A stretch of 64,000 nucleotides of DNA from Amoebophrya sp. A120 (lineage: Eukaryota; Sar; Dinophyceae; Syndiniales; Amoebophryaceae). The notes under the pieces were generated by a model. That model saw nothing but the letters and a program-made list of their open reading frames with translations, did not search any database and was not told the DNA's origin. The stretch's first letter is position 1. Each line of letters opens with the position of its first letter. The position numbers were made by a program, and so were the translations under genes. The DNA is taken from positions 310,001 through 374,000 of the forward strand of contig CAJINV010000014.1 of assembly GCA_905178155.1 (NCBI GenBank), in the 5' to 3' direction. Shown here piece after piece: positions 31,701-43,402 of the stretch.

Positions 31701-32458
31701 TGCTGCTGTTGAAGCTGGTGCCCTTCTTGTGGTCTCTGGACGAGGAGGGATCCACCGACAACGTTCTGCCCCGGAGTCGCGGCTTCTGCACGAGGACCCT
31801 GTTCTACTGCCTTGCTCGTGGTCGTGGTGCCCACTCCTGCAGGAACAGAAGCAGAAGTCGGAGCTGCAACACGACCACCCGGAGCTGCAGGGGCCGCGGG
31901 CGGGGTCCCTGTTTTTACTACACCACCACCTCCCACATCTACTCCACTTTTCGAGGCACCTTCCGTTCTGTCGTTGAACTCCTTGATTGCGTACAAGAGC
32001 TTGTCCATCTCGTGCGTGCCGAACTCCCGCCCGTCGTTGGTCCGGAACACGTTTTTCGACCGCGTCCGGCCCTTGCCGTCTACGTAGTTCGCTTTCCCCA
32101 GGCTCCAGGGCTTCGGGATCCGCATCGAGTACTCCTGCCCGTCCGGCCCAATGGCCAGATACTTGTGCACCCGCGTCCACCCGTCGGGCAGGGGATTGTG
32201 CTGCGCCCTCTCCGGGAGGTGTTCCTTGTTCGACGCCAAGTTGGCATCTTCTTGTTGGTCGGGGGCACTCGCTGCACCGCCCGAGGCCGTTGCACCGGCG
32301 AGGCCGTTATGATACTTCGCTGCAGTAGTTGACGTGCCACGACTTGATGTCCTCGCGGGCACTGGTTCTTCCTGCTGCGTACCAGCACCGGTCGTTGCTG
32401 CTTGCTTTGGTGCCGGAACGGCAGGTAGGGCGTTCTGATTCAGTTGCGGCTCCGACAT
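28730..32458 (-). CDS. Glutamine-rich low-complexity protein, single exon
   Basis: Open frame of 1,242 residues from ATG 32458 to a stop at 28730, with no introner and no need for an intron. The one structured-looking block is near residues 85-170 (PLPDGWTRVHKYLAIGPDGQ, then GKANYVDGKGRTRSKNVF and DGREFGTHEMDKLLYAIKEF). It vaguely recalls small DNA- or chromatin-binding folds of the MBD/TAM type, but I cannot assign it. The rest is Gln/Ser/Ala/Pro-rich, with poly-Gln near 29480-29510 and long QQ/HQ repeats, typical of nuclear or RNA-associated disordered proteins. The stop codon lies only 75 bp upstream of the start of the next gene, so the two may share a transcription unit. Its function is unknown. 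Confidence 0.75.
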   Translation of the reverse strand: MSEPQLNQNALPAVPAPKQAATTGAGTQQEEPVPARTSSRGTSTTAAKYHNGLAGATASGGAASAPDQQEDANLASNKEHLPERAQHNPLPDGWTRVHKYLAIGPDGQEYSMRIPKPWSLGKANYVDGKGRTRSKNVFRTNDGREFGTHEMDKLLYAIKEFNDRTEGASKSGVDVGGGGVVKTGTPPAAPAAPGGRVAAPTSASVPAGVGTTTTSKAVEQGPRAEAATPGQNVVGGSLLVQRPQEGHQLQQQQLIPSPEQRGGGVGQLQQEENVLTKEANSQATTSRISTTNVQLQAPAATVRGQEHQPPPKTSEMISRAAQQLAQSQQREEGTMRQEGGNRNDVVQQEQQQSYVGLPRREMINQPQSSTSLNGAENNRSVVIIPDDPKIQGILDPRPGPRTERSPTMFAPSARNSQEQHQHQQHEPQQPQPIPIPPTAKIKMDERSHNKQKSVTAKKALSSLGLLQVDDHSGGSHPKRPSAVGGSTSPNTGAGTTSSTGAGGGMKQTGGTTTSSSRSTTKTKKLLTNFVDEHGNPEPPPRYGSTTQAILRQRAPTEEDFLQALYVSQEQQQRQQQRHKQAGVGVLAPTAAAPVSAGAPHEVDARSLHINPANYQHGQGQNQSESGAFQNPHSPDSQMMSSQQINQDPHFVPKAASLPFVAGFVAGMTKSNYAPGGTNSNNASTAHHQQNYFLDQQNYSRSGAPVAPAAPMAMGMPQQPKTSVYHHTNKGTSRAGHEHVDAGPQLQQASSSPGRRTPAGSSNFVPKAATSSAVVPKAFMGFANPKDEGLKLKHRKAVIEMNRWKEKCNRPHQGRAVDIIQHDNISTTSAAAGPASVLSSSAAAGVVAPSFGAATGARSRGHGSSKNQNHSTGAQEQHDQQQQIGIANNLQQQGPGGGPHQQYQRQHGLQEQQKNQSQFLPQRQEHHEHQNQEHHELLHQTHLQTGLQAGEVLHAQRQQQSSQQVRGREQDLQGQQLIQHQQHQRSSSQQQQQQQQLGTAQQYESDYAITHKQKQGQEEAVQPQPGSRLGHQSAASGAPSGSLESQHTSTGTRVIPGIMNDRADQNQQTAAIGNAPAGPQRSGSGRRSGLSSGQPSEMHMQKISGAAEPEAPHPVDVQGESSRVAAPAVAGTARARANASYLERDHDHVEDEKDRTDIAALSSSSGQPHQRREQEIDGDNGSTMSRKNVKTLSLGTTEQRPLVIEQDDVTQLRSPKARRTEPYPILKSDSMKELRLQGYVFTD

Positions 32459-35260
32459 TTTTCTACAAAGAACTCAGGTTTATTCGAAACAAACACTGCG
32501 CGGCGACAAAAGGAATGGAAACTTACGAAAAATCAAAATATCTCTACACGACGTCCTTGGATCTATAATTACTTCGTTGAGAAAAATTATGCAGTCTCGC
32601 GTCTACTACGTTCAGAAGTCGTGATCATGTGGGTTTATTCTGCCTACTTACTCTAATACAAAGCTATTCAATGAACTTACACGATGAAAGAAACTTCAAA
32701 GCACTTTTAATATTGAACCAGCTATCGTCGCACGGTCTCGAAGTCGTGTATTCGCATGCCGTAAACGCGAGCGTCGCGAAACTCGATAAAAAATCTAAAA
32801 AAGATAAAGGCTCATCTACTTTCTTATTCTTTTCTCAATAGTAAATCAGGTAGAAGATGGCTTCACCAAAGCACGCAAGGCCGCAAGTCGATTAGTATAG
32901 AGATCGACTACTTACGCCTGCGATGCGACGTTAACTTTCCACTGAAACATATAGTATTATTGGTTTCGATGCGATGATCTACTACGTCGTGGCAGTGGGG
33001 TCGTGTACGCGGCGCCGACGTTCGTTGTTCGCGTCGGATGAAAGAAGCACCGTGGTAAGTCGAAGTCCTCAGCTTCATCTGAAGGAGATTGTCGACTGCT
33101 CCGTTCCTCGCCGATTCCGAAAAGAAATGCCGCTTCCTTCTGTCAAAAATCCAGTCATCAACGGCCAACTTCGACGGCTTCTTCAGCTATCGCGACCGCG
33201 AGGCGTTCAAGGTGGCAATACAATTCTAAACTCATCAAGAATGCGCTTCTGTCGCTTTCAAATTGATTAGCAATCGTCGTGAAGTACAGAGGCATGCCTA
33301 TGCCATGCGGGCTCCAACAAATGTCGAGCGACGTAGTGTCTTAGTAGATCTAGTGACACTAGCACTACAGTATGACTCGAGTACCATCTTTAGAGACACC
33401 TTTAAAAATAAGTGACAAAAAAGAAAAACTTCGGAGTAAGAATATGAAGTTCAGGTTTTGTTTACTTCTAACTAGGCGGCGCTGCAGGCACTTCTTCTAC
33501 TTCTAAGTAGATGAAGGGGGAAAATTATGTTCTTTGGGAGGGAGTAGAAGCAGAAGGCTTCGCTTTGAGTATTTCAGACACGTTGCAGCTCAACAAGAAA
33601 AAGAATTAGCAAACAACAGTGGCTTCATGTAGAAGTTGCTGTCATTTGCAAGACGGCGGGTGCTGGTCGTGTATGAAATAGAAATAGTAGTACGCCAGAA
33701 TAGAGGACACCATTTGTTGGCTAACAAGCGTCCATCTTGACGTGATCCGAACTAAGTTCTAGCATTAGCGATCTACTTCTTATTTACTGCTGTACTGACT
33801 TCTAGCGTATGATGGCAACTTACTGGGACAACTTACAAAAAACAAAAGTGGCACAGGATTGCCCGGCAGCATATTTATTGTTTTGCGTTCTCACTTTCTC
33901 TTTCTCTACAGATGAAGTGGTCAAATCGTATCCAACACAACTTCGTCAAGCCTCCTGCTTTTTTTTACTTTTGTCATACTCATATCGCAGATTCCAAGTT
34001 TTCGTGGCTTCCTCCCTGAGTGCATCGATCTGGCAGCTCGCAAAAAAAAAACCTTATAGGTGGGGCAACAACATCAATATATCCGGAGATAGTAGTATAA
34101 CAGGATCTTCATGCCAAAGCTGTGATGTGGTGCTGCAATTAACATCAAAATCGCAAGATCGTCGGAGCAGGTGACATCATGGGAAGATCTGTCGTTGGAC
34201 CATATAATTGGCAGTAGAAATCTTTATCTGTTTTTTCGCCCGGTTGGCTGCCACGACCAGCCTTAACTACTGTGTAAGACTATAGAAAATGCTGGTGTTA
34301 GTTGTGTCACATAAATGGATCTGGGTTGCTGGATCGTGATCATCATCTTCTTTGTGCGGAGGTGCGTTTTTAAGCAGGGTTGGAGAAATAAAATAAAGCG
34401 TGATCATCAGTGCGCCTGGCTGCAGCTGGACCAGCAACTCCTTTACATCCGAGTCCTGAAAATAATCGCTGCAGTGAAGATCATCTTACGGCCCATCTTC
34501 GTGGTGGAGTAGTTGCAAGAGTATTTACTTAACATGAAAAGGATTGGATTGGTTTTGTCCATGTTCCGCCACGCAATGACTACTCAAAAAGGCATGCCGC
34601 GACGCTGTTCTTCAACGACGCAGAATAAATAAGCGAAGATACTACGATAAATCTTGCTCGCATTTTTCAAAGAGTAGAAGATCAACGACAATCTTGCGGT
34701 TTGGTGACAATCTTGTTGACCGAGGCGAACAGCAGGAGCAACCGCAATTGCGCTGGAAATAATTACACCCGCATCAATCGACCAGAGATAACGTTCAAAC
34801 GTAGATGAAGTTGCTATGATTCGATGACCAGAGGTGAAGAATGGAAGCATGTCCATGTGTACAAGTATAGCCGTGTGATACCGCACAAAAATAATTGAAT
34901 TTCACTTTATCCTTCTCACTCGTCTTTCTTTGACTAATATCGCCACACGATGACATCGCAGTTTTCATTTTGCATTTTGTTCCATTAGCTACATATAGTA
35001 CTTGTACTTCCATGAACATGGACGAGAGCAATTCTTTCGGGAAGCTGCAGTGCTATCGTGTGAAGAATTGGAACGATCTCGATCATAGCACCTGTTCAAA
35101 TGATTGACTTGCCCAAAGTAGACCAAGGCGACTCTATCCCGAAATCGAAGCCGTTTACTACGGCAGGCCAACGAAGATCAAAAAGCGCAGCAAGTTGCCA
35201 CGAGGTCAACCCCGTCGCGACCCATCACAGGAGACGCCCCCCCTTATCACCAGAGTCCTT
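32459..35260. other. Long intergenic stretch, no gene recognised
   Basis: 2.8 kb upstream of the Gln-rich gene. Open frames such as 33809-34174 plus have no protein-like character that I can defend. No introner is recognised here. Confidence 0.45.
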
Positions 35261-38200
35261 CTACTTCCCCTTGCCCTTCGCCTTCCCCTGCGCAAATATT
35301 TCCGCAACTCTCTTGGTGTTTTTCGGCGCCCGTCCGATCAGATTCAACCCAGATGGGCCGACGGGGTCGATCCAAGCGGTCAGAAGGGTTTTGCTCTCCT
35401 GGTCTCCACCTCCGACCGGCACCGCGTGCAACAGGTAATACCACACCTCCCCAAGCTGGATCGCGATGAAGTTCCCTGTTGTTAATATTTGCGGTCTCGA
35501 AAAAATGTTTTGTCACGGAAGACAAGAACCCTCATCGGAAAAGCCATAATCAAGTAAACCAGGTAGTGAATCGCGGGAGTGGTCGTAGCTCGAGAGAAAA
35601 TGGCAGAGAAATAAACGTGATAGAATTAGCCAAGTCTTCAACTCAAGGAAAAAGAAGTCTGCATCTACTAGAGAATGTAAGTGGATGAAGATGAGACATG
35701 CGCAAAATAATACGAATGTATAATGAGTTGTACGCTTCTGCTCCACAAGCCCACGAATTTGCGGCGGTAGGGTGTGTAAGCTCTCCTCAGAAACCATCAT
35801 CTGCTTCGGTAACACCGCCTGGATCTGTTTGATCTGGCTCTCCGCGCCGGCCCGGGGCCGCTCATTTGGATCCGGTTGTACTTCCTTTCGCACTGCAACC
35901 TCTAAGCTCCGGAGATCCATCGGGTCCTGCAATCTGAAGATCATTCCCGCCTCTGTCACATTGTGCAGGAAGAAGTTCAAGTTGGCTGCTATGCCCTGCT
36001 CAACTGGATGAACAAAAATCTCAACCGGATGAAAATAGTGCAAAGCCTAAACTTGTCTTGCATATTAAAGCGGGCAAGACTACTACCTGCTCGACGTCCA
36101 GGGGTCGTCGTGCATGACAAATTTACCTGTGCAAGTTCCAATGCAGAGTTTGGAGGAGCCTCATACTATAGCTGTACTGCTCAGCTCCGTGATGGCTGGA
36201 GCTGGACTGATCCTCGAGAGCACTCTATGGAGTCGCAAACTTGATCGATTTCAGACCATTCCATTTGAGCAGGCCATAACTTCCTCCTTCTTCTTGATCA
36301 CCTCCGGAACAAGGAAATCGAACTCCTGGTAGTCATATTCTGCGCAAAAGAATCGCACTCGCACAAATTGCAAACATGCAAGACAAACCCCCTTCCTGAG
36401 GTAAATCAGCAAGACAAGACTTCTCATAGTTCATACTGTGCAAGGGATTTGATGTGATGGTCTGGCTAATGCTAGCGCGATAGTTTTGCACTGCATAACT
36501 CGAAGAGCGAATAGGCTTGGCAAAGCAAACGGCTTTGGTCTGGCTGCTGCGTGATGCACTGCAAATGTGCCGTCTGGGCCTGGAAACTTGCGATGCTAAA
36601 TGCTGACAGGGAGAACTACAAGCATAAAGCGTTCTTGCGGACGCCTCCCAATAGATACGGTGGCCCGTGCGCACAAGGCGCTTTTTTCATTCATAAACAA
36701 AAGGGCGGCTCCTCTCTGTCGCCCGGTGCAGATTTTCCAGATATGCAAGACATGCGGCACAACAAGCGCCACGCTTCCAGACCCAGACACATTCGCAGTT
36801 GGTAGGCGTGTTGACTGGCATTTCGAGCCCGAGGCTGCATCTCTGGTTCCAGAGCCTTTTATCTTGGACAATAATGGCAGGCGGTGGGGGGCCCTAGTAA
36901 TTTGGTAGCTTTACAGGTTCCAAATAATTCAGAGTAGTACATGCTTACACCGTATTGGATTGTGTACACTTTACTTGCACTTTCTTCAACCCACAGCAAC
37001 GTCACTCAGCACTGCACTGACGGCGTCCGGCATTGACAAGTCCGAGCGAAGACTACTTACACAGCCACCTGGGGATGACAAAGAAAAAAGGAAGACGGTG
37101 ACGGGCATAAGTTTACCTTGCCCTTGCTTCCCTTTCCAGCACAGGGGTCCGCTTTCCCCTTGCCCTTCAGCGCCATCGCCTCAGCCTTGCCTTTGCCGCC
37201 CTTGTCGTTTTTCTCAAACGTCGGGGACGATCCACTCATTCCGGCTTTACCTTTGTCCAGGGACGAAATCGACGCTCCGGTCTTGTTTACCTGGATTTGA
37301 TTGATGTGCGATCAAATCTCCCACGCAAAATGGATCAGCACACGGAGGAGCCGCATTAACAATAAAGGACACGACGGAGAAGTACATCGGGCTATGCAGT
37401 GTCCCCTTGAAAGTAGAAAAATCTGCATCTATGGCAGCAAGCGCCTCATTTCTTGTTCGTAGAATGAAATTATATGAGTACGTCCGGAGATGATATCTCG
37501 TTTTCCCCGTCATCCGCGCGCGTGCTGCCCGGGCTGGCGTACAGTGCAGCGGATACCGGTTTTTTTTGCTTTGTATGCATTGCAAAAGTATCGCATTCCA
37601 TTTCTATTTCATTGCTGTAATTGCATCACAAATTTTTCCTGCAGAAGCAAAAATAAATAAAAAAGGAAACCCAAAAATGCAGTTGCAGTGCTGACACAGG
37701 CCATCACAGAGGAGATTAAGATTTGTCATCCAGTATCGCAATTCGAAGTAGTACGAGTGTGATACTTTTGCAGTGGATACTTTTCAATTTCATCCGCGTC
37801 TGGCACTGAGGAGGATTTTTCCAACATTTTTGTCGGCGGCGCAGTCGCAAAAGTGGAGTCTTCTTTCTCGTCGATAAAAGTGGAGTCGTCTTTCTCGTCT
37901 TCCGTACAGATTGAAAAATGCTCAGCAGCAGGCTTCTTCTCTTTCTCTTTTTGCAGGAGCTCTTTATCGTCGTCGTCGTCCTTCGTGCCTGGAGCAGCGC
38001 CGTCGTAGTAATTGTGCTTGTTGTAGTTGTTCTTGTAGCTCGACGTCGTGTCTTTGTTCTTTTCCTCGTAGTTTTTGTAGTAGTTCTTGTAGGAATTGTT
38101 GTAATCGTTGGTAGTATAATCGTATCCTGCATTTTTTTCAGCTGGGCCTGTGGTCTCCTGCTTTGATGATGATGCCATCTGTGTCGTCTTGTAAGAGTTC

Positions 38201-40368
38201 TTGTTCCCCCGCCATCCGTGGTCCTCTTCCTGCGCCGCAGCCGCGCCAGCAGCAGCACCTTAATTGGCGAAAAACATAGTAGAGCATCTATCTATCATAC
38301 TCAATTTGTCATTCATAACTCAATTTGTCCTCATGCGCAACAGCCAAAAAGTTTTGACTTGCAGAGAAAAACTGCCAACATGGGCAGATAGGGCGGCGTT
38401 CAGGCAGCAAGACATAGCTCCGCAAATCTGCGGCTAGAAGTGATAGTGAAAGACAAGATCAAGGACTACACAACTCATCCGCCAGAGCACTCAAATGTAG
38501 CAGTACCTGCTGCAGCTCCTGCACTTGCATTTTTAGAAGCCCTTTCGTCTTCGCTCGGAGCAGCTGCAGCTGCATCCCATCCAGAGGTCGTTTCACTCGC
38601 AGCACAATCTTCATTATCCCCAGCACCCTGGATCTTTTCCGGCACTTTTCCAGACAAGTCGACATCTCCGTCTGTGTGTTTCGAAAGCGCGCGGACAAAA
38701 ACTTCCCCCGCGTGTGCACCCTCGCCAACGTACACCTCAATCCTCGGACAGTTTCCCTTGCAGTCCAGCTTTTCCAGGAGCAACAGCAAGGACAGATCTA
38801 GGTTGTCCTTGAGCCGTCGGCCGCCGTTCTGCTGCAGAAACTCCAGTGTGACGAAACCGTAGCGGTCCATGCCGTGTCGCTGGGAAGATTTTGGGATTGG
38901 TCATATAGGATTTAGAAACTTCGAAAAATGGCTTTTTTAGGCTCGGAGTCAGAACAAAAGAGACACAATTACTGCTTCGAGCAGCGGTCTGTCTCTACTT
39001 TGTGCGCGAGTGCGTCGTCGAGTTGAAAAATCTGAAAATCTTCGCACGAGGACATCACGACAGACAAGACGCATGATCACACTCATGGTCGTTATACGCA
39101 ACAGGTCCAATCATGTTGATTACTTATCGAAGCCACCACCTACGCCTACGTAGTACCGAATAGTGTCGGAGTTGCGAAGTGAGCTTTTTTCCCACTTCCA
39201 GCTGTTCCCAGCTTAGCTTTTCTACACCGCTCTCACCCCCGTCGTAGTCCTCTGCGGGACCGTGTCCGCCATGACGACTACCGTAAGTTTCACTGTAGTT
39301 CTGCCGTCCGTAGTTCCCCCGTCCCCGATCTTCGCAGGTATTAAAAGTATCTCCGTAGTGGTACGACCGATCCTTCCCTTTACCGCCCTTCTTGCCCTTT
39401 TTCCCCTTGCCTTTCTTTCCACTGGCCTTGTGGTCGTAATTCTGCTCCTCCTGCTGGTCGTCACGAGACCTCCAAGCTGCACTTCGGTCATTGTAGTTGT
39501 GAAAGGAGCTCGCTGTCCTGTCAGGGTTCATTTCATAGTGGCCGTAGTTCTTCTGACCGTGATTTTCGATTTCCTGGAACTCGTCCAAAACCTCCTGAGA
39601 AGTTATGATCGGCAAAGGAGAAACCTCGAAGACCATGCCAGTATCTTCACGACCGGAAAATCTCGCCCCCGCCTTATCATGGTCCTCGTCCCCTCCTGCA
39701 TAGAAGTTGTTCTTTTCTTGTCCACCTTTAGCTTTATCCCCCGAAGATGCAGCATTAAACGCATCATAAATGCTACTCGCGCTCCCCGAGCTCTTCGACG
39801 ACTGCGGCGCCGCTGCTTCCGGATCCTCCGGAGTAGTGACCTGGTGCAGCAGCTCTGGATCTTCGTACGAGGTCGAGTTGCGCCCGAAATTGTTGTAGGA
39901 CGCGGACTGATAGTCATCTTTTTCATCTTTGCCGGAGGACTGACAGACGGTCACGTCCACCTCCTGCGGACCTTTGCCATTTTCGTTTGATTTTTCGTTT
40001 TCCCAGGTTTTACCTTGATTCCACCGGTCGGATCTGGGGTACTCGTTTTTGGTCGTGTAGTCGCTCTTTGTGGCCTTTGCGCTGCCACTCATCTTCGACG
40101 TAATGTCCGCATCTTTATTCCAGGTATGAGCCGCGCTGTCGTCCCATGACTTATACTGGCTGTAGTCGACCCAATCTTTGTGATAGTCGTTGGCTCCTTG
40201 TTGTGCCGTAGCTTCGCCAGGAGCGTCGGCGCTCTCGGTCATGGCTCCTCCTTGTTTGTGTTTCATCTTCCCGTAGGTGTGGTTATACTCTTCATAGTCA
40301 TGATCCCCTGCTGTTCCCCAAGAGGTAGACTTGGCACCAGCGTAGGAGTCGTAAGAACGATCTCCCAT
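35261..40368 (-). CDS. Low-complexity protein with RNA 2'-phosphotransferase (KptA/Tpt1) N-domain-like segment
   Basis: Reconstructed 1,001-aa protein. Exons: 40368-39157, 38879-38483, 38258-37780, 37568-37482, 37290-37117, 36893-36805, 36547-36498, 36330-36279, 35984-35734, 35475-35261. It has four introners and five spliceosomal introns; the one at 38259-38482 appears to use a GC donor. The first 390 residues are Tyr/Asn/Gly/Lys-rich with a KGKGKKGKKGGKGK run. Residues around 385-470 (QLEVGKKLTSQLRHYSRHGM, RYGFVTLEFLQQNGGRR, EVFVRALSKHT) resemble the N-terminal winged-helix half of KptA/Tpt1, including the position of its RA-x-x-GHS motif. I do not see the catalytic HGT or R-x-HIH motifs, so transferase activity is doubtful. 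The C-terminal part (LFEYQEFDFLVPEVIKKKEE, IAIQLGEVWYYLLHAVP) is unfamiliar and ends in KGKGK. The frame closes exactly over ten exons. Confidence 0.68.
35990..36278. mobile_element. Introner element, family I
   Basis: 289 bp. Ends TATGCCCTGCTCAACTGGA and TCCATTTGAGCAGGCCATA. Flanks GCTGC/ACTTC are decayed. Removal joins KKEEV|NLNFF. Confidence 0.8.
36336..36497. mobile_element. Introner element, family B
   Basis: 162 bp. Starts TATTCTGCGCAAAAGAATCG and ends GTTTTGCACTGCATA. Flanks AGTCA/ACTCG are decayed. Removal joins YSLFE|YQEFD. Confidence 0.78.
36553..36804. mobile_element. Introner element, family A
   Basis: 252 bp. Starts GATGCACTGCAAATGTG (TAT altered) and ends CATTCGCAGTTGGTA. Flanks are TGCGT/GGCGT. 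Removal joins PVNTP|QPDQS. Confidence 0.83.
37574..37779. mobile_element. Introner element, family B
   Basis: 206 bp. Ends TATGCATTGCAAAAGTATCG and inverse. Flanks are CTTTG/CTTTT. Removal joins EIEK|QKKPV. Confidence 0.85.
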
Positions 40369-43300
40369 TTTTTTTTCGTGATCTGCTGCGACGGATAACG
40401 ATATCAGATCTCAAAACTGCATGGCGTCGATAACGAAGCAAATACAAAATTCAAATAGACGAAGACCCATAACAGAACTGAATGTAGTCAAGAATTCGCG
40501 TCGTGAAGTAGACACTGGTCTATAACTCTCAAAGTCAAAACTTGTATATTCCTGTGTGTGCTACTTTTTAGTACTACAACGTATTATAAAGCACTACTTT
40601 ACAACTACTTCGTGTAAGTATATCGATTCCTGATCGAGATTGATGACCCCACTTCGTCTTCCTGCCTAGTAAAGGGCTTCTACTCAACCGCCGCTTGCGT
40701 ACAGAAGTCGATCTGTAAGTACTTAATCTCTGCCAATGCCACGCCAATTATATGCAAGCGCAACTCCGGGAGGTAATAGTGAATCTTGCTACAGATGAAG
40801 GGAAACATGGCACAACAGCTGTCAGTCTGGTCTTGTTTACCTACCTTGTCACATGTTGATGTTGTTTGAGCTACGTCGCTCCAGCACACGAAAAGATGTA
40901 GTTATTGAGCAATGTATGTAAACAGAAAAACCTTTTTCAACACGACAATCATGATCACGACGAGCACCAGTTCCTCCACCACCACCAGCCTTGGATCATC
41001 ACAGCTTTTGATGCACGCAGAAGAGAACCTTCATCGTGGAGCTACTTACTTCGGTCGGGAACAAGTCCACAAGCTCGTCAACTGTCTGGAGATCCTCTGT
41101 CTGAAGTTCACAACTCCTGTCTGATGATCCTCTTTTGGTCGTCTCGTCCTGTTTCTGAATACTTCTTCTAACGCCAGCAAATAAAGTAGAAGTGAAGACC
41201 GCATCACGAAGATCGCTATCGAAGATCTTTCCGCAGAGTTAGAAGACGCTGCTTGATCAAACTACCACGACTCCTTCACCGGCCTTTTCGTACAGACACG
41301 GTGGTCACAGAGTTCTTTGTAGCGTAAAAATATTTGCCGCGAGAATTCCTTTACTGTATAGCTGTCGAGGACCTTCTACCGGTACCTCTTTGGAGATCAT
41401 CCTCACGAAACCACCTACCCATGTTCGCGGATTGTGTCTGGAATCCCTCTGCACTGAAACATTTTTGAACATAGACAAATTTACGAGCATTAACTGCCCT
41501 CCTTTTCAGGATATCAATCCGCGCAACGAACAAAAATGTATGCGAACGATTTGCGGGTCGGATTCTCCCGACATAAAAATAAAAAGCATTCCTCCAATTT
41601 TCAACCACTCACACTGACAGGTCCTGCACGCACTAAAAATACGAGACCACGGTGATTTTGTTGCTCTGATGCGGGCGGCCCTTGCTCCCTTCATCTTTCG
41701 CTGCCTCTGTCAGTCTCAATCTCGACGGCGTACGCGTACACAATGGTACTATAAAGCTTTTACTCATGACTGTTTCATCACATTCAAGCTGTGATACTAG
41801 GTCAGTAGTGGCAGTGTAATATCAGCAGGAGCTGATACTGTAAAACTTCTCGGATACATCAGTTCTTGACGTCGCTAGAGGTAGGCCGTAATCTTCTGGG
41901 GGCCGCAGCGGCCTCATGGTCCAAAAAAGCTATCAATCGCCCCACTTCCTTCTCCCGACCTTGTGGACATGAAAGCCAATAATGCCCCAAGGTCGTCGGA
42001 AGTTGTTGTGAGCTTCTGGTTCTGCGATGTAGCATTTTTGCAGGAGGTGGTTGTTCTTATGGATTAGCTACACTTATTGTTGTTCATCCGTGAGTTTATT
42101 TTAGTACTTTGCAGGCGCCGGCTCTGCAGGGACTGGTGACAAAAAAATCTTCAAATGTAACGAGCTTCTTTGGACTGGCGACAAAAAAATCAAAACTTGT
42201 GTTTATTTCACATTTTCTTTGCACGTGAAAAAAAAAGTCGTTCCAATTTGTACAGGTGTTAAAAAACGTTTTGAAAAATGATGTTGTGCACGAAAAAAAT
42301 CATATCAAGTTGTAGTCTTGCTACCAAAACCAAATACCCCAAAGCACTTACACCCAGCACGCGGCAGAAATTTGCCAATAGGATCTGATAGGCCGCCTGG
42401 AAGTACCGAAAAATTTTGGCTTTTTTGTGTTCTTCCGGCAGCGACAGATTGTGGGAGTTTTGGCAACGGTAACAGAGAAAAAAAAATCAGGTACATTTTT
42501 CTCCTCGGTATTGCAAGAAAAATCAAAGAAGAAATTGAAATTCATACAGTGCTTGCAAGCCAAAACGAAAGAAACCAGTAGACTGCAACCATGCAACTAA
42601 TGGCTCCTCTTCGTGAAGACTGCGAGTGCAGCGACTGGCTAACGCTTGATGTTGCTACTTCTCCTACTTCATTATCAATGCTAGTCCAAAAAGTTCTACT
42701 CTCCCAAACTACAGGAGCATGAAATCATTCTATCGCAACACAGAAACCAATTTGCTACTAGTGAACAAGAACTGGTCTCGCAGACACGAAAGCTCAAGAA
42801 GTCATCCATTACTTCTCGAGCCTTTCGATACCTGCGAACTCCTGCATGCGTATTCCATTTTCTTTTGCGCTCTGTTCTCAGAATAGACGACATTAGGAAT
42901 GCCAGAGCGCTTTTTTGTACGGAAGTCAGTTCATCTTTCTATGTACATTTTTCAAGTATGCACTTACCCTAGTATAAAAGTAGGACGTGGAGGGTTGTAA
43001 GTACATTTTGGCATTACAATGATGTAGTGGAATGAAACAAACTCAAGAATATTTGTATTTCCCAAGAACGAATCTGATATCAAAATCTAGCCAACCCTGA
43101 GATAAAAAGTTGCTCGGCAAGTAGCTGCTGCTACAAAAAAAGACCGCGACAAAAAAATCTTCTTCTGTCGCAGGACTGGTGAAGCGGCAGCTGTAGTTTC
43201 TGCTGCTGCACAAGGTGAAAGCGACACAGTTACAGATAGTACGCAAGGTTATCGTGAAATACAAGATTTTTAGACTGTGCGGTCATCGCGAAATAAACGA

Positions 43301-43402
43301 AAGTGACAACGTGGCAATGGTCCTCCTGCTCACGTGGTTCATCTCGTTTTGTACTATGGCTGGGGGTGGACATCAATTTTGAATTCTTACATCCCAGTAA
43401 GA
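40369..43402. other. Long intergenic stretch, possible small or RNA genes unresolved
   Basis: 3 kb between two minus-strand genes. A plus-strand frame without stops runs 41237-41617 but lacks an ATG near its start and overlaps an open minus frame. The motif GGACTGG(T/C)GACAAAAAAATC appears twice near 42130-42192, and a related GACAAAAAAATCTTCTTC appears near 43147. Confidence 0.4.

Noticed and set aside
33809-34174. 121-codon plus-strand ORF
   Set aside because: Composition and lack of any recognisable motif suggest chance; no splice context or homologue is apparent.
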